Source: Rhabdophis nuchalis | Lineage: Eukaryota > Chordata > Lepidosauria > Squamata > Natricidae | Assembly: GCA_039707465.1 (NCBI GenBank) | Contig: CM077643.1 | Coordinates: forward strand, 330,914,419-330,978,418 | Direction of reading: 5' to 3' | Length of the DNA: 64,000 bases | Shown: positions 23,811-33,378 of the stretch, one piece after another | How the letters are laid out: the number at the start of each line of letters is the position of its first letter | How positions within the stretch are numbered: position 1 is the stretch's first letter | Translations under genes and position numbers: made by a program | The notes under the pieces: model-generated | Told to the model about the DNA's origin: nothing | The model's database searches: none | What the model saw: the letters and a program-made list of their open reading frames with translations, nothing else

Positions 23811-25203
23811 AGCTGTCAGGCCAAGTTCCTCGCAAAGGAATTACAACCCTACGCAGAACCCATCAACTCACATGTACAAAATTCATTCCACTTCATAGAA
23901 ACAATAAAGAAACAAAATCTACAGCCCAGCGATCTACTCGTGAGTTTGATGTCATATCCATCTTCACCCAAGTGCCTATAAAAGAAACCTTGACAGCCAT
24001 CCAGAACAAATACAACCCCCCCCCAAGCACATCCTGGATCTGACCAACCACTGCCTAACCAACACATACTTCATTCATAATGGACAAAGATACAAACAAA
24101 TAGAAGGAGCACCCATGGGATCACCCCTCTCACCGGTCATCACAAACTTATACATGGAACATTTTGAAACTAACGCCCTAGACAAATCTGAACACAAACC
24201 CAAACTCTGGCTAAGATATGTAGATGACACTTTTGTAATTTGGCCACATGGGAAAGAAAAACTGGACAACTTCCTCACACACCTCAACTCCCTACACCCC
24301 AAAATACAATTCACCATGGGAATAGAAGCTAACAACCAACTTCCTTTTCTAGATGTCCTAATCTACAAAAAACCTAAAGGCTCCCTGGGACACAACATCT
24401 ACCAGAAAAAAACACACACCAACCGCTACCTAAATGCACAATCCCATCACCACCCTGCACAGATAAACTCTGTAGCCAAAACCCTCATACACAGAACCAA
24501 ACGCCTAGCTGACAAAGACCACCTGAAAACCGAATTACACTTCCTCACAAATACATTAATATCCAATGGATTCCAAAGAAAAACAATCACCAAACTAATC
24601 CAAAAAGAGACACCCCCCAAGAACCAAGACAAAGAACAGGAAAATGGCATTGCCCTCATCCCATACATTAAAGGTACCACAGACAAAATCAGCAAAATTC
24701 TCCACAAACACAACATCAAGATAGCCTTCAACACCAACCAAAAAATAACCAATATCCTAAGGAATCCCAAAGACAAGATCCAGCTAGAAAGCCAAGGAGT
24801 CTACAAAATTCCATGTAAAATCTGCCCTGCCACTTATATAGGACAAACCAACAGAAGGATGAGTGCACATATTGCTGAACATAAAAATGCATTAAAAAAT
24901 CATCTTAATACCTCATCTCTTTATCAACATTTCAAAACTACAGGACATGACATTGACTTTCAAGGAACTAAAATGATCTCCAAGGCTGAACAGCTGAACA
25001 GAATAATCAGAGAAGCCATTGAAATAGAGAAGCAACCTAACAATATGAACAAACGTGATGACACCTCCCGCCTACCAGACATCTGGAAACTAGCACTGAC
25101 CAACAGACGAGCCCCACCCTCCACCCAAGCCGTTGAAATTCAAAATAAGGAGAAACATACAAATAAGACCAATCAGCATCAATCTACCAATCATGATAGA
25201 TAG
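23811..25203 (+). pseudogene. Penelope-like element pol: reverse transcriptase + GIY-YIG endonuclease
   Basis: This is a 5'-truncated gene of a Penelope-like retroelement, a class with a reverse transcriptase fused to a GIY-YIG endonuclease. The first part (to about 23950) reads FLAKELQPYAEPINSHVQNS and LQPSDLLVS. A one-base deletion near 23950 (VS|FDVISIFTQVP) and a second in the C run at 24016-24024 shift the frame. The open part, 24115-25203 (362 codons), starts MGSPLSPVITNLYMEHFE. Catalytic YVDD is at codons 35-38. GVYKIPCKIC at 228-237 and YIGQTNRRMSAHIAEH at 241-256 are the GIY-YIG core. The end at 25203 lies in a GATA repeat where an L2 has inserted, so the stop may not be original. 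Full-length family proteins are about twice as long. The copy is inactive. Confidence 0.9.
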
Positions 25204-25640
25204 ATAGATAGATAGATAGATTTATTTTTCTATACCGCGTCCTCTCCCCAGGGGGACTCGGAGCGGTGCACAGGGAAAATTAAAACAGCATAAAATATAT
25301 ACATAAATAAATACAATAAAAACAAATTAAATCAACTGTCCCTGTACTAAAATCCCCATTTTAAAATTAACATTCCCTAACCCCTGATGTAGAGACTAAC
25401 CTAGGCCGGCCAAGCAGAAAAAGTGAGTTTTTAATTTCTGACGGAAGGAGCGGAGGTCCGTAGTTGTTCTAATGTTGGGGGGAAGGTCATTCCAGAGGGC
25501 TGGGCCCGCCACAGAGAAGGCCCTTCCCCTGGGCGTCGCCCGCTGACAAAGTCTAGTGGACGGCACCCGGAGAAGTCCCTCTCTGTGGGAGCGAATCGGC
25601 CGGGAAGATGTATGGGGCAGAATCCGATCCCGATGATACA
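25204..25640 (-). mobile_element. L2 LINE 3' end inserted in the Penelope-like element
   Basis: On the minus strand this is the last part of an L2: coding remnant at 25396-25653 (SHREGLLRVPSTRLC, PRGRAFSVAGPALWNDLPP, LKTHFFCLAGLG) followed by a 3' UTR ending at the GATA repeat 25197-25220. Penelope-like sequence resumes to the right at about 25641 (CTGCACAGCCAATCAACC), so the L2 split that element. Confidence 0.85.
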
Positions 25641-25845
25641 GCTGCACAGCCAATCAACCCACTCACAATAATAGTCAGCACTCCACCCCCACCACCAAGA
25701 TTTAAGGAAGGGCGATGCCTTCGCAGTCACAGTCACAGACCGAAGCCTGAGGATGACAAGTGAGATCTTGTCGAAACATTGCAAAAAAAAATTCCATGCT
25801 ATATACACGGGAAAACACCAGAGGATGGCAACACCATCATATATA
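25641..25845 (+). mobile_element. Penelope-like element 3' region
   Basis: This is a downstream non-coding part of the Penelope-like element. It includes CAGTCACAGTCACAGACC and the block GATGACAAG-TGAGAT-CTTGTC-GAAAC at about 25752-25779. The same block occurs twice more at 26451-26654. It ends where the first unit of the hammerhead cluster begins. Confidence 0.6.
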
Positions 25846-26100
25846 TATGGCCATACCCTTTACTGGGACTCGAACCGGGGCTGTATTGCATATCAGGCAG
25901 GAGCCTAGCAATTCAGCCAAGCCGGCTCTCCCTTATTGCATCAGCTGAGACAGGGGTATTTAGTATAGGTAATTGTTTTCACAACATCCTGTTAGGGCCC
26001 CATTAAGGGAGGAGACATACTGTTTCCTTTTCTGCCTTTTGGCTCATCACCAGAGACCATCTAGACAGAAAGCCAAGAGTTCCGTTGTGTAAAGCACATA
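25846..26100 (-). repeat. Hammerhead-cluster unit, minus strand, ribozyme missing
   Basis: Read on the minus strand: body (ACACAACGGAACTCTTGG, GTCTAGATGGTCTCTGGTG, CTCCTCCCTTAATGGGGC), then the B-box head (GGTTCGAGTCCCAGTAAAGG) ending at TATGGCC, exactly where stem I of the ribozyme would begin. The ribozyme itself is absent from this copy. Confidence 0.7.
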
Positions 26101-26111
26101 TCTAAAAAAAT

Positions 26112-26654
<543 letters not shown>

Positions 26655-26705
26655 AAGCAAGCAATGCCAGCATACCTACACCCATGAAAATCTACGAAAG
26701 CATAT

Positions 26706-27057
26706 ATATAGGCTGGAGTGCTAGGCTTCTGCCTTGGATTCATTACAGCCCCGGTTCAAATCCAGTGGGGTGTGGTCAACTGATGAGAGCTAATAAGCTC
26801 GAAATAGATCAATCTTGGTCTCTCAAATTTAAATGTATTGATCAGCTCATTAAAAAAAAACTAACACATATATCTAAAAATATTACACAACGTAACTAAA
26901 AAATGGTTCTCTGTCTAGATGGTCTCTGGTGATGAGCCGACAGGCAGAGAGGGAAACAGCATGTCTCCTCCCTTAATGGGGCCCTTACAGGAAGTTGTGA
27001 AAACAATTATCTATACTAAATACTCCTGGATTAGCTGATGAAATGGGTAGAACCGAT
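26706..27057 (+). repeat. Hammerhead-cluster tandem unit 1
   Basis: A complete unit of about 350 bp: head (GGCTGGAGTGCTAGG at 26711, B-box-like GGTTCAAATCC), hammerhead (26774-26820), TTGATCAGCTC block, poly-A stretch, body (GTCTAGATGGTCTCTGGTG, CTCCTCCCTTAATGGGGC) and AACAATTATCTAT. The next unit follows in the same direction at a 349-350 bp period. Confidence 0.85.
26774..26820 (+). ncRNA. Type I hammerhead ribozyme, variant stem III
   Basis: Stem I GGUCAA (26774-26779) pairs with UUGGUC (26815-26820) with two G-U wobbles. The core CUGAUGA (26780-26786), stem II GAGCU-AAUA-AGCUC (26787-26800) and GAAA (26801-26804) are intact. Stem III has one A-A mismatch because of a T to A change. Predicted cleavage follows C26814. 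Confidence 0.8.
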
Positions 27058-27367
27058 TAGGCTGGAGTGCTAGGCTTCTGCCTTGGATTCATTACAGCCC
27101 CGGTTCGAATCCCAGTGGGGTGTGGCCAACTGATGAGAGCTAATAAGCTCGAAATAGATCTATCTTGGTCTCGCAAATTTAAATTAATTGATCAGCTCAT
27201 TAAAAAAAAAAAAACCCTAACACATATATCTAAAAATATTACACAACGTAACTAAAAAATGGTTCTCTGTCTAGATGGTCTCTGGTGATGAGCCGACAGG
27301 CAGAGAGGGAAACAGCATGTCTCCTCCCTTAATGGGGCCCTTACAGGAAGTTGTGAAAACAATTATC
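27058..27367 (+). repeat. Hammerhead-cluster tandem unit 2
   Basis: A second copy of the unit, nearly identical to 26706-27057. It starts GGCTGGAGTGCTAGG at 27060, has a perfect B-box match GGTTCGAATCC at 27102-27112, the best hammerhead (27124-27170) and the body. It ends in AACAATTATC and an expanded TATC microsatellite (about 27362-27390). Confidence 0.85.
27124..27170 (+). ncRNA. Type I hammerhead ribozyme, canonical
   Basis: All conserved parts are present. Stem I is GGCCAA (27124-27129) with UUGGUC (27165-27170). After a U-U mismatch, three more pairs (27120-27122 with 27172-27174) extend it. Core CUGAUGA is 27130-27136. Stem II GAGCU (27137-27141) pairs perfectly with AGCUC (27146-27150) around loop AAUA, with the preferred G10.1-C11.1 pair. 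GAAA is 27151-27154. Stem III AUAG pairs with CUAU and leads to the AUC cleavage triplet, with cleavage predicted between 27164 and 27165. A very short stem III is typical of hammerheads in Penelope-like elements, schistosome SMalpha and newt satellite 2, which are thought to act best as dimers or in tandem. Activity is inferred, not shown. Confidence 0.9.
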
Positions 27368-27612
27368 TATCTATCTATCTATCTACCTATCTATATATAT
27401 ATATATTAGATTTTTAAGGGCTGAGTCAAAAGGCAGAGAAGGATGACAGTTTGTCTCCTCCCTTAAAGGGGCCCATAACAGGAGTTGTGAAAATATTCTC
27501 ATATATATATATTGAAATATATATGTTAAATTTCTTTAAGGGATATATATATATATATATTTCAATTTTATTAGACGTATCCCGCACCTATCTCCCCGAA
27601 GGGACCCACGGT
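27368..27612. repeat. Unit-body fragment, microsatellites and L2 tail
   Basis: TATC and AT repeats flank a short body fragment (about 27420-27500, CTCCTCCCTTAAAGGGGCCC). A minus-strand L2 3' end follows (ATCCCGCACCTATCTCCCCG at about 27580-27600). Confidence 0.55.
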
Positions 27613-27793
27613 CCACAACACCCTGTTAGGGCCCCAATTAAGGGAGGAAACATACTGTTTCCTTTTCTGCCTTTCAGCTCATCACCAGAGACCATCTAGA
27701 CAGAAAGCCATGAGTTCCGTTGTGTGATGTTTTTTAATATGTGTGTTAGTTTTATGAGCTGATCAATAAATAAATCAGAGAGACTAGTATACA

Positions 27794-27840
27794 TCACACA
27801 CGCACACACACACACACACGTGTGTGTGTGTGTGTGTGTG
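27794..27840. repeat. CA/TG palindromic microsatellite
   Basis: A CA tract joined to a TG tract (CACACACACGTGTGTGTG), self-complementary. Confidence 0.9.
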
Positions 27841-27874
27841 GTTTTTTTGAGCTGATCAATAAATAAATCAGGGA

Positions 27875-27913
27875 GACTAGGATAGATCTATTTTTAGCTC
27901 TCATCAGCTAGCC
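27875..27913 (-). ncRNA. Hammerhead remnant, stem II deleted
   Basis: On the minus strand stem I is GGCUAG and CUAGUC (fully pairable), the core CUGAUGA and GAGCU are intact, and AUAGAUCUAUC follows. The other half of stem II and part of the GAAA block are missing, so it should be inactive. Stem I differs in sequence from the other copies but remains paired. Confidence 0.75.
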
Positions 27914-27961
27914 ATGTCCTTACTGGGATTCAAACCAGGGAAATATTACGTGAGGCAGTTG

Positions 27962-28024
27962 TAATAGCTGATGAGAGCTAAATAGCTCGAAATAGATCTA
28001 TCTTGAAATAGATCTATCCTAGTC
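27962..28024 (+). ncRNA. Hammerhead ribozyme copy with internal duplication
   Basis: Core CUGAUGA (27968-27974), stem II GAGCU-AAAU-AGCUC (27975-27988) and GAAA (27989-27992) are intact and lead to AUC ending at 28002. A 16-bp stretch (TTGAAATAGATCTATC) is duplicated before CUAGUC (28019-28024). The duplication and a weaker 5' strand (UAAUAG) leave only about three stem I pairs. Confidence 0.7.
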
Positions 28025-28190
28025 TCCCTGACTTATTTGTTGATCAGCTCAAAAAACCTAACGCACATATAAAAAAACTCATAGCTTTCTGTCTAGATGG
28101 TCTCTGGTGATGAGCCGAAAGGCAGAAAAGGAAAGCAGTATGCTTCCTCCCTTAATTGGGGCTTAACAGGGTGTTGTGACACAATCATGT
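28025..28190 (+). repeat. Hammerhead-cluster unit body, plus strand
   Basis: The remainder of the last plus-strand unit: TTGATCAGCTC block, GTCTAGATGGTCTCTGGTG, CTTCCTCCCTTAATTGGGGC, ending at ACACAATCATGTATACAC. Confidence 0.7.
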
Positions 28191-28209
28191 ATACACATAC
28201 ACACATACA

Positions 28210-28609
28210 CACGTAGTCCTCAACTTATGACCCTCGAAATTTGTGCCAAAAGGACTTAAAACCAGTCCTCTCATTAATGACAATAGTAGTGCCCCCATGG
28301 TCATGTGATCAAAATTTGGGCACTTGGCAACTGGCATATATTTATGATGGCTGCAGTTCTGAGGTCATGTGATTGCCATTTGTGGGCTTCCCAGGAGCTT
28401 CCAATAAGCAAAATCAATGCAGGACCCTAATATGCTTAAAAACCATGTGATTTGCCTAATGATCATAATGATTCACTTAACAACCATGGCAAAAAAAAGG
28501 TTGTAAAATCAGGCACAACTCACTTAACAACTGTATTGCTTAGCAACAGAAGTTCATTTCATTTCATGTGTTCCAATCCCAACTGTGGTCACAGTTCAAA
28601 GACCACCTG
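28210..28609. mobile_element. TcMar-type MITE, 400 bp
   Basis: The left end CACGTAGTCCTCAACTTATG and right end ACCACCTG resemble the element at 3923-4297. TA follows the right end; the left flank is CA in a microsatellite. The interior shares GGTCATGTGATC and TCACTTAACAAC. Confidence 0.75.
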
Positions 28610-28631
28610 TACAAAGTTCGTGCATCTATAT

Positions 28632-28765
28632 CAGGGGTGTCAAACTGGCGGCCTGCAGGCCAGAGGCATCACAGATGCGTCACGCCTACTCTCTCTCTGC
28701 AAAGGCAAAAAATCCTGCAATATATCATGTTACATCCTGTGACGCAATCGAGTTTGACAGTCGTG
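28632..28765. mobile_element. hAT (Charlie-like) MITE, 134 bp
   Basis: The left end CAGGGGTGTCAAACT pairs with right end AGTTTGACAGTCGTG. A perfect 8-bp duplication ATCTATAT flanks it (28624-28631 and 28766-28773). The GTGTCAAACT terminus is typical of Charlie-type hAT elements. Confidence 0.88.
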
Positions 28766-28773
28766 ATCTATAT

Positions 28774-29352
28774 GTTCATGTTCATATATAAAGGTATTAG
28801 GTTTTGATCCATAAACGCTCTCATCATTTGGTTTCCACATTACAAATGACTGTTTCAAATATTATGCCACTCTTTCTATTATTACAGGAGAGATAAAATA
28901 TTCCTTCAGAAGACTTAGAATAAATACACTGCCGACTTCCCCTTTTTCATAAAATGTTGCTCCAACTTCACATACTATGTTTCCACTTTAATATAAATCT
29001 CCTCATATGAGAACGGGCTTCAAAACCAAAGCAATAAAAATAAGAAAAATAACTGCTAGCGATAGTTGATCCATGATATCACTGATAAGAATGAATTGGG
29101 GTTGGGATTTTTTGGATAAATGATTGGTGCTTTACTGGATCAGGGCAGAAAATATTAAACATCTAAAAGTAAATTACTGTAAGCCTCCCCGAAATATGTT
29201 TATCTTGATCAGACTAAATTTGGTATGTATTACAGAGGTTTCTCACCTAATATCCTTTAAAAATCAGATTGCTTTCTTGACTGAAAATTGCATGTTTTTG
29301 TTGCTCAATACAAGCCTTTGTCATCGTTTTAGCTGTTATCTAAGCACTGAAG
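28774..29352. other. No gene or element recognised
   Basis: AT-rich unique sequence. Confidence 0.5.
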
Positions 29353-29940
29353 GATGAAGGCCTCTTCCACAGGTTTCCAACCTATACGATCCTGACCTTT
29401 CTTTTGCCAATTGGGCCTACAATATTTGCTGATGTCATTGATCCATCTTGCTTTCATGGATGCTTTTTATCCATTCTATAACTACCTTGCTCCACCTGCC
29501 ATCAATTCTTCTTGCTTTGTGACCAGCCCATTTCCATTTTTATCCTTTTCCTCTCTTGATTACATCGTATACTTTCGTTTGTTCTCTAATCCATGTGTGG
29601 GTCTTTCTGTCTTGTCTTGTAATGCCATGCATGTGTCTTTCCATGGCTTGTTGGGACTTTTGTATCAATTGTGAGGTTAGTGTCCATGTTTCACTGGCAT
29701 ATGTTTAGACCAGGTAGCACACACCGATCTACATTTTTTCTCTTCAAGCATAGCAGGAGGTTGTTCTTGAAAATGATGCTTAGCTTGCCGAATGCCTGCC
29801 AACCACTTTAACATGCCATTCAATTTCCTTTATTGTATCAATTTCCTTCCATTCTTCCATTGAGTTCCATTGGCCAAAGTATATGTAGTGGTCTACCACA
29901 TCTAGTTCTTCTCCAGATATAAAAAGTCTTTATCTACAGT
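29353..29940 (-). pseudogene. RTE-type LINE pol fragment
   Basis: The minus-strand translation, broken by stops and frameshifts, has blocks of the region downstream of the reverse transcriptase in RTE-like LINEs: ETWTLTSQLIQKSQQAMERH, MHGITRQDRKTHTWIREQTK, KASMKARWINDISKYC and IGWKPVEEAF. These correspond to the usual ERSMLGITRRDRKRNEWIR and RWRDDI patterns. No 3' tail was recognised. The copy is old. RTE/BovB is abundant in squamates, but the exact clade cannot be settled here. Confidence 0.65.
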
Positions 29941-30973
29941 GGTATACATTTAAAAAGAAAACTGCTAAGACCTTCCACTCCTTCCAATTGGAGTCTTTAA
30001 AACTCTTCTGCTTTCAGATTTATAAAGATTATGTATATAAGTATTATTTAGCAAAACATTATTTTTGAAGCTTTTCATTTTTATTCTGTCCTGAATGTAT
30101 TTCACAATGGCACTATCTTACCATATAACTTTATTCACATCAGTCATAACAGACTGTAAAATAAAAAGGAGGAGGTATGTATTCAGTATTTACAATGCTT
30201 TGAGTAAGGGGTGAACAAAAGGGCATGTATGAATAAAATAAAAATGATACATAGTAAAATGTCATATTTTAAAGCTAAAGCTTCAGGATCTGCACATTAT
30301 ATCCTTTGCTATGTATCAAATATTGAAGTCTGGCTTAAAACATAAACCTTATTGCTTAACTTGTGCTTTTATTATTGTTGTGGTTATTTGAATGTTTATA
30401 TATATGTAATACCTATAAAACTAAAAATACCATATTAGAATAAAGATCTGACTCTTGGTCTTTGCTACCAAACCCGTTTGTATTCATGCAAAATGACAAC
30501 ACAACTTTTCACCTTTTAAGGAAAAGTCAGAAACCGATGCAGTTTTATTAAGTGGCCGTTGACTTGAGAGAGTATTACACTAAGGATCTTAAATGGATAG
30601 TGATCCATTCCACATGTCTGCTGACCCATAAATGACTAAGCCTGGGAACCTTGTTTATTTTAAAATCTAAGTGCTTAGACTAAAACAAGGCTATCAGCAT
30701 GAAATAGGGAAAATACTATTTCCCAATATTTAGTCATCCTATAAAAGGTAACAGAATATGACATCTTACTAGACAATTTCCTACTCATTATAAATCAAAT
30801 CTCATTGCCTTTGCTGATTATGCCCTAACATAGGCTCACATCAATTAATTTAGTATAAGAAGTAATTTGTTCAGCAGACTTAAACTAACTTTAAGATCAC
30901 ATTCCTCAAACTATGGTTTCAGATGTATCATTTATTACCAGGGAGATTTTTGTTAATACACTTCTTAAATATA
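29941..30973. other. No gene or element recognised
   Basis: AT-rich unique sequence. Confidence 0.5.
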
Positions 30974-31348
30974 CAGGTAGTCCTGTATTTACAACTGCTC
31001 ATTTAGTGACCATTTGAAGCTACAATGGCACTGAAAAACCGTTTTTCACACTTATGACCCTTGCGGCATCCCCATGGTCATGTGATCAAAATTCAAATGT
31101 ATGGCATACTTATGACAGTTGCAGTGTCCCGGGGTCAGGTAATCACATTTTGCAACCTTCTAACAAGTAAAGTCAAAAGGGAAGCCACATTCACTGAACA
31201 GCTGTGTTACTGATCTAACAATTGCAGTGATGCACTTAACAACTGTGCCAAGAAAGGTTATAAAATGGAACAAAACTCGCTTAACAACTGTCTTACTTAA
31301 CAACAGAAATTTTGGGCTCAACTGTGGTCATACATCAAGTACTACCTG
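30974..31348. mobile_element. TcMar-type MITE, 375 bp
   Basis: Ends CAGGTAGTCCTGTATTTACA and ACTACCTG, with TA on both sides (30972-30973, 31349-31350). Interior blocks GGTCATGTGATCAAAATTC and TTAACAACTG match the copies at 3923 and 28210. Confidence 0.85.
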
Positions 31349-31529
31349 TAGTAATATACTGCTTCCCATTGATGTAAATCTTGATGCAGTTTAAAAAGAA
31401 TATTTTAAAATGAAATAATAACCTCATTAAAAAGATGGAAGAAACAAAAAAAAAAAACCCCAAAACAAGGAGAAGCATTCATGCATCTCATAGAGGAATT
31501 GCCCAATGGAAGAGAAATATCTTCCACAG

Positions 31530-31654
31530 ATGTCAAGCAAATCCAGAGTGCAGACGCCACCTGAGAAGGCCCATCCATAAGTAACCGCTTGGTGGCACTC
31601 TCTTATCCTCAGTCCATTCAGGAAGTCCTCCTCGGATGATTTTAAGGATCAACC
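31530..31654 (-). mobile_element. L2 fragment, left of the gypsy insertion
   Basis: GAAGTCCTCCTCGGATGATT and TTAAGGATC are L2-subfamily blocks in minus orientation. The same L2 continues at 36726 after the LTR element, so the gypsy element landed inside it. Confidence 0.55.
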
Positions 31655-31990
31655 TGTTAGATTCTCTGCACGGTGGAGAATAGAGGGAGTCCGAGCCAGG
31701 TTTGCTCAAAAACACAGCCCTTTATTTTAGGCAAGCTTACAATAGAAGAATGGTTCAGTTAAAGAAATAGGCGGTAGACAGGGGCTCCCGCGCTTTGACA
31801 GCTCTTTATATTTGGAGCTGTCAAAGGGGGAGCCAATCAGGCTGCAGCAAGGGCCAGGCGCGCCTCAGCCAATCAGGCGCGTCTGTCAGTTGGCTGCCTT
31901 GCTACAGCCTGTTGCCAAGGCTCCAAAGGCAGCCTGGAAGACCTGCGGCCGGTCGTAAGTCGAGACCGGTCGCAGGTCGAGGATATAACA
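31655..31990 (-). repeat. Gypsy 3' LTR
   Basis: The 336-bp LTR at the 3' end in element orientation. It begins TGTTATATCC (minus strand, 31990) and ends CTAACA. The integrase reading frame runs into it and stops at 31873. Confidence 0.95.
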
Positions 31991-33378
31991 CCCCTTTCCC
32001 CCCTCGGTCTGCGCATGCTCGAGGAATTGTTCGTTCTGATGCACGAGCATGCGTAGTCTTGAAAGTAGGCAGGGCGGCGCCGGGAACGCCCAGACCGCCT
32101 CAGTTGCTGGTGGGACGTCGGAGAGGTAGGTTGCCCCTGTGCGAGCTCCTCCCTTCGGGGAGTGGAGCTCCAGGTGGTGACGTCATCGAGGCCTACCCGC
32201 GGAGGCGGAGTCGTCAGAGCTGGTAAGTCGGGGCGAGGGGGCGCGGCGTTCGGAGCATAGTTTGCTGGATGCCGGTTGGTTGCGGCGGTGCAGGGCGGGT
32301 CCTTAGGCGCAAGGGCCCGCGCGTCCCCCTCGGCTTGAGACAGCTTCTGAAGTGTATGCCGGAAGGCGGCGTTCAGTTCGGCCGGGCCTGAAGAAACGAA
32401 GGCCCCGAGCGGTTTCTCTGGGAACGGGTTGACTGGCCCAACCGGGGCAACGGGGAAGGGCGGTTCCGACGATGGGTCCGCAGGTGTGGGAAGGCGGCGC
32501 CTTAGCTGATCCAAGTGGCGCCGCCACTCGGACCCGTCCGGGAGGCTGACCCTGAAAGAGCAGGGACCCGTTAGCTCGGTTACTGTGGCCGGAACCCACT
32601 TAGTGTCCCCTGCATAGTGGCGGGCGTACACAGGGTCCCCGGGCTGGAAAAGGCGGGGGGGTGGGGCCCCCAGGTTGCAAGGCTGCACATCGTTGTAAGC
32701 CGGGTGCAGCCTGTCAAAGGTTGTCCGCAGGCGGCGACCCATCAAGAGCTCGGCGGGGCTTTTCCGTGTGGCAGGGCAAGGTGTGGAATGCTGACCTAGC
32801 AGGTAAGCAGCCACCCTTGCGGGCCAGTCCCCTTTGGTCATCCGTCCCAGAGCCTCCTTGGCCGAGCGGACGGCCCGTTCAGCCCGACCATTGGAGGCCG
32901 GATGATAAGGGGCCACTGGCGCGTGGCGGATCCCTTGCGAGGCCAAGAACTCCTGGAAGGTGGCGGACTGGAACTGGGGCCCGTTGTCGGACACCACGAT
33001 GTCCGGCAACCCGTGCGTCGCAAAAAGGCGGCGCAGGGCCCTGTCCGTACTCTCGGCCGTAGTGGAAGCCATCAAGATGACCTCCACCCAACGGGAGTAG
33101 GCGTCCACGACCACCAGGAACGTTTGGCCCCGGAAGGGGCCTGCGAAGTCTATGTGGAGCCTGGACCAAGGGCTCCGGGGCAAGTCCCACTCCCTGGGCG
33201 GGGCGACCGGAGGGGCGGGGCGGGTGGTTTGACAAGGGACACAACCCCCGACCCAGGCAGCTACCTCCGCATCCAAGCCCGGCCACCACACATAGCTGCG
33301 GGCGAGCGCCTTCATCCGGGCTATGCCGGGGTGGTCGGCGTGGAGCGTTCGGAGCACCTGGTGACGGAGGGGGGGGAA
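31873..33378 (-). CDS. Gypsy integrase, C-terminal pol segment
   Basis: This is the integrase part of pol, which inserts the element's DNA copy into the host genome. The frame is open from the C8 run to the stop at 31873; the first ATG (33357) is not the natural start. The HHCC zinc-binding domain is present: H in RHQVL just upstream of the ATG, then H in ADHPG, C39 and C42 (counted from the ATG). The catalytic triad is D70 (HIDFAGP), D124 (VSDNGPQF) and E160 (NGRAERAV), with 35 residues between the last two. A C-terminal domain (FQPGDPVYAR, WVPATV) and a long Pro/Arg-rich tail follow. The tail reads through the polypurine tract into the 3' LTR. The frame is +1 relative to upstream pol because of one extra C at 33369-33376. 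Confidence 0.9.
   Translation of the reverse strand, partial: FPPLRHQVLRTLHADHPGIARMKALARSYVWWPGLDAEVAAWVGGCVPCQTTRPAPPVAPPREWDLPRSPWSRLHIDFAGPFRGQTFLVVVDAYSRWVEVILMASTTAESTDRALRRLFATHGLPDIVVSDNGPQFQSATFQEFLASQGIRHAPVAPYHPASNGRAERAVRSAKEALGRMTKGDWPARVAAYLLGQHSTPCPATRKSPAELLMGRRLRTTFDRLHPAYNDVQPCNLGAPPPRLFQPGDPVYARHYAGDTKWVPATVTELTGPCSFRVSLPDGSEWRRHLDQLRRRLPTPADPSSEPPFPVAPVGPVNPFPEKPLGAFVSSGPAELNAAFRHTLQKLSQAEGDARALAPKDPPCTAATNRHPANYAPNAAPPRPDLPALTTPPPRVGLDDVTTWSSTPRREELAQGQPTSPTSHQQLRRSGRSRRRPAYFQDYACSCIRTNNSSSMRRPRGERGVISSTCDRSRLTTGRRSSRLPLEPWQQAVARQPTDRRA
31991..32006 (-). other. Polypurine tract
   Basis: GGGGGGAAAGGGG on the minus strand, directly upstream of the 3' LTR, where plus-strand DNA synthesis of the element would be primed. 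Confidence 0.85.

Larger units (their letters stand above)
27613..27960 (-). repeat. Hammerhead-cluster units, minus strand
   Basis: Body and tail sequence of the unit in minus orientation (27613-27790), a CA/TG microsatellite palindrome (about 27794-27840), then a second tail with a hammerhead remnant (27875-27913) and a decayed head (27914-27960). It meets the plus-strand copy at 27961 head to head. Confidence 0.65.

Noticed and set aside
27058..27123. Head of the ribozyme unit as a true tRNA gene
   Set aside because: Only the B box is convincing; the acceptor and T stems do not pair well.
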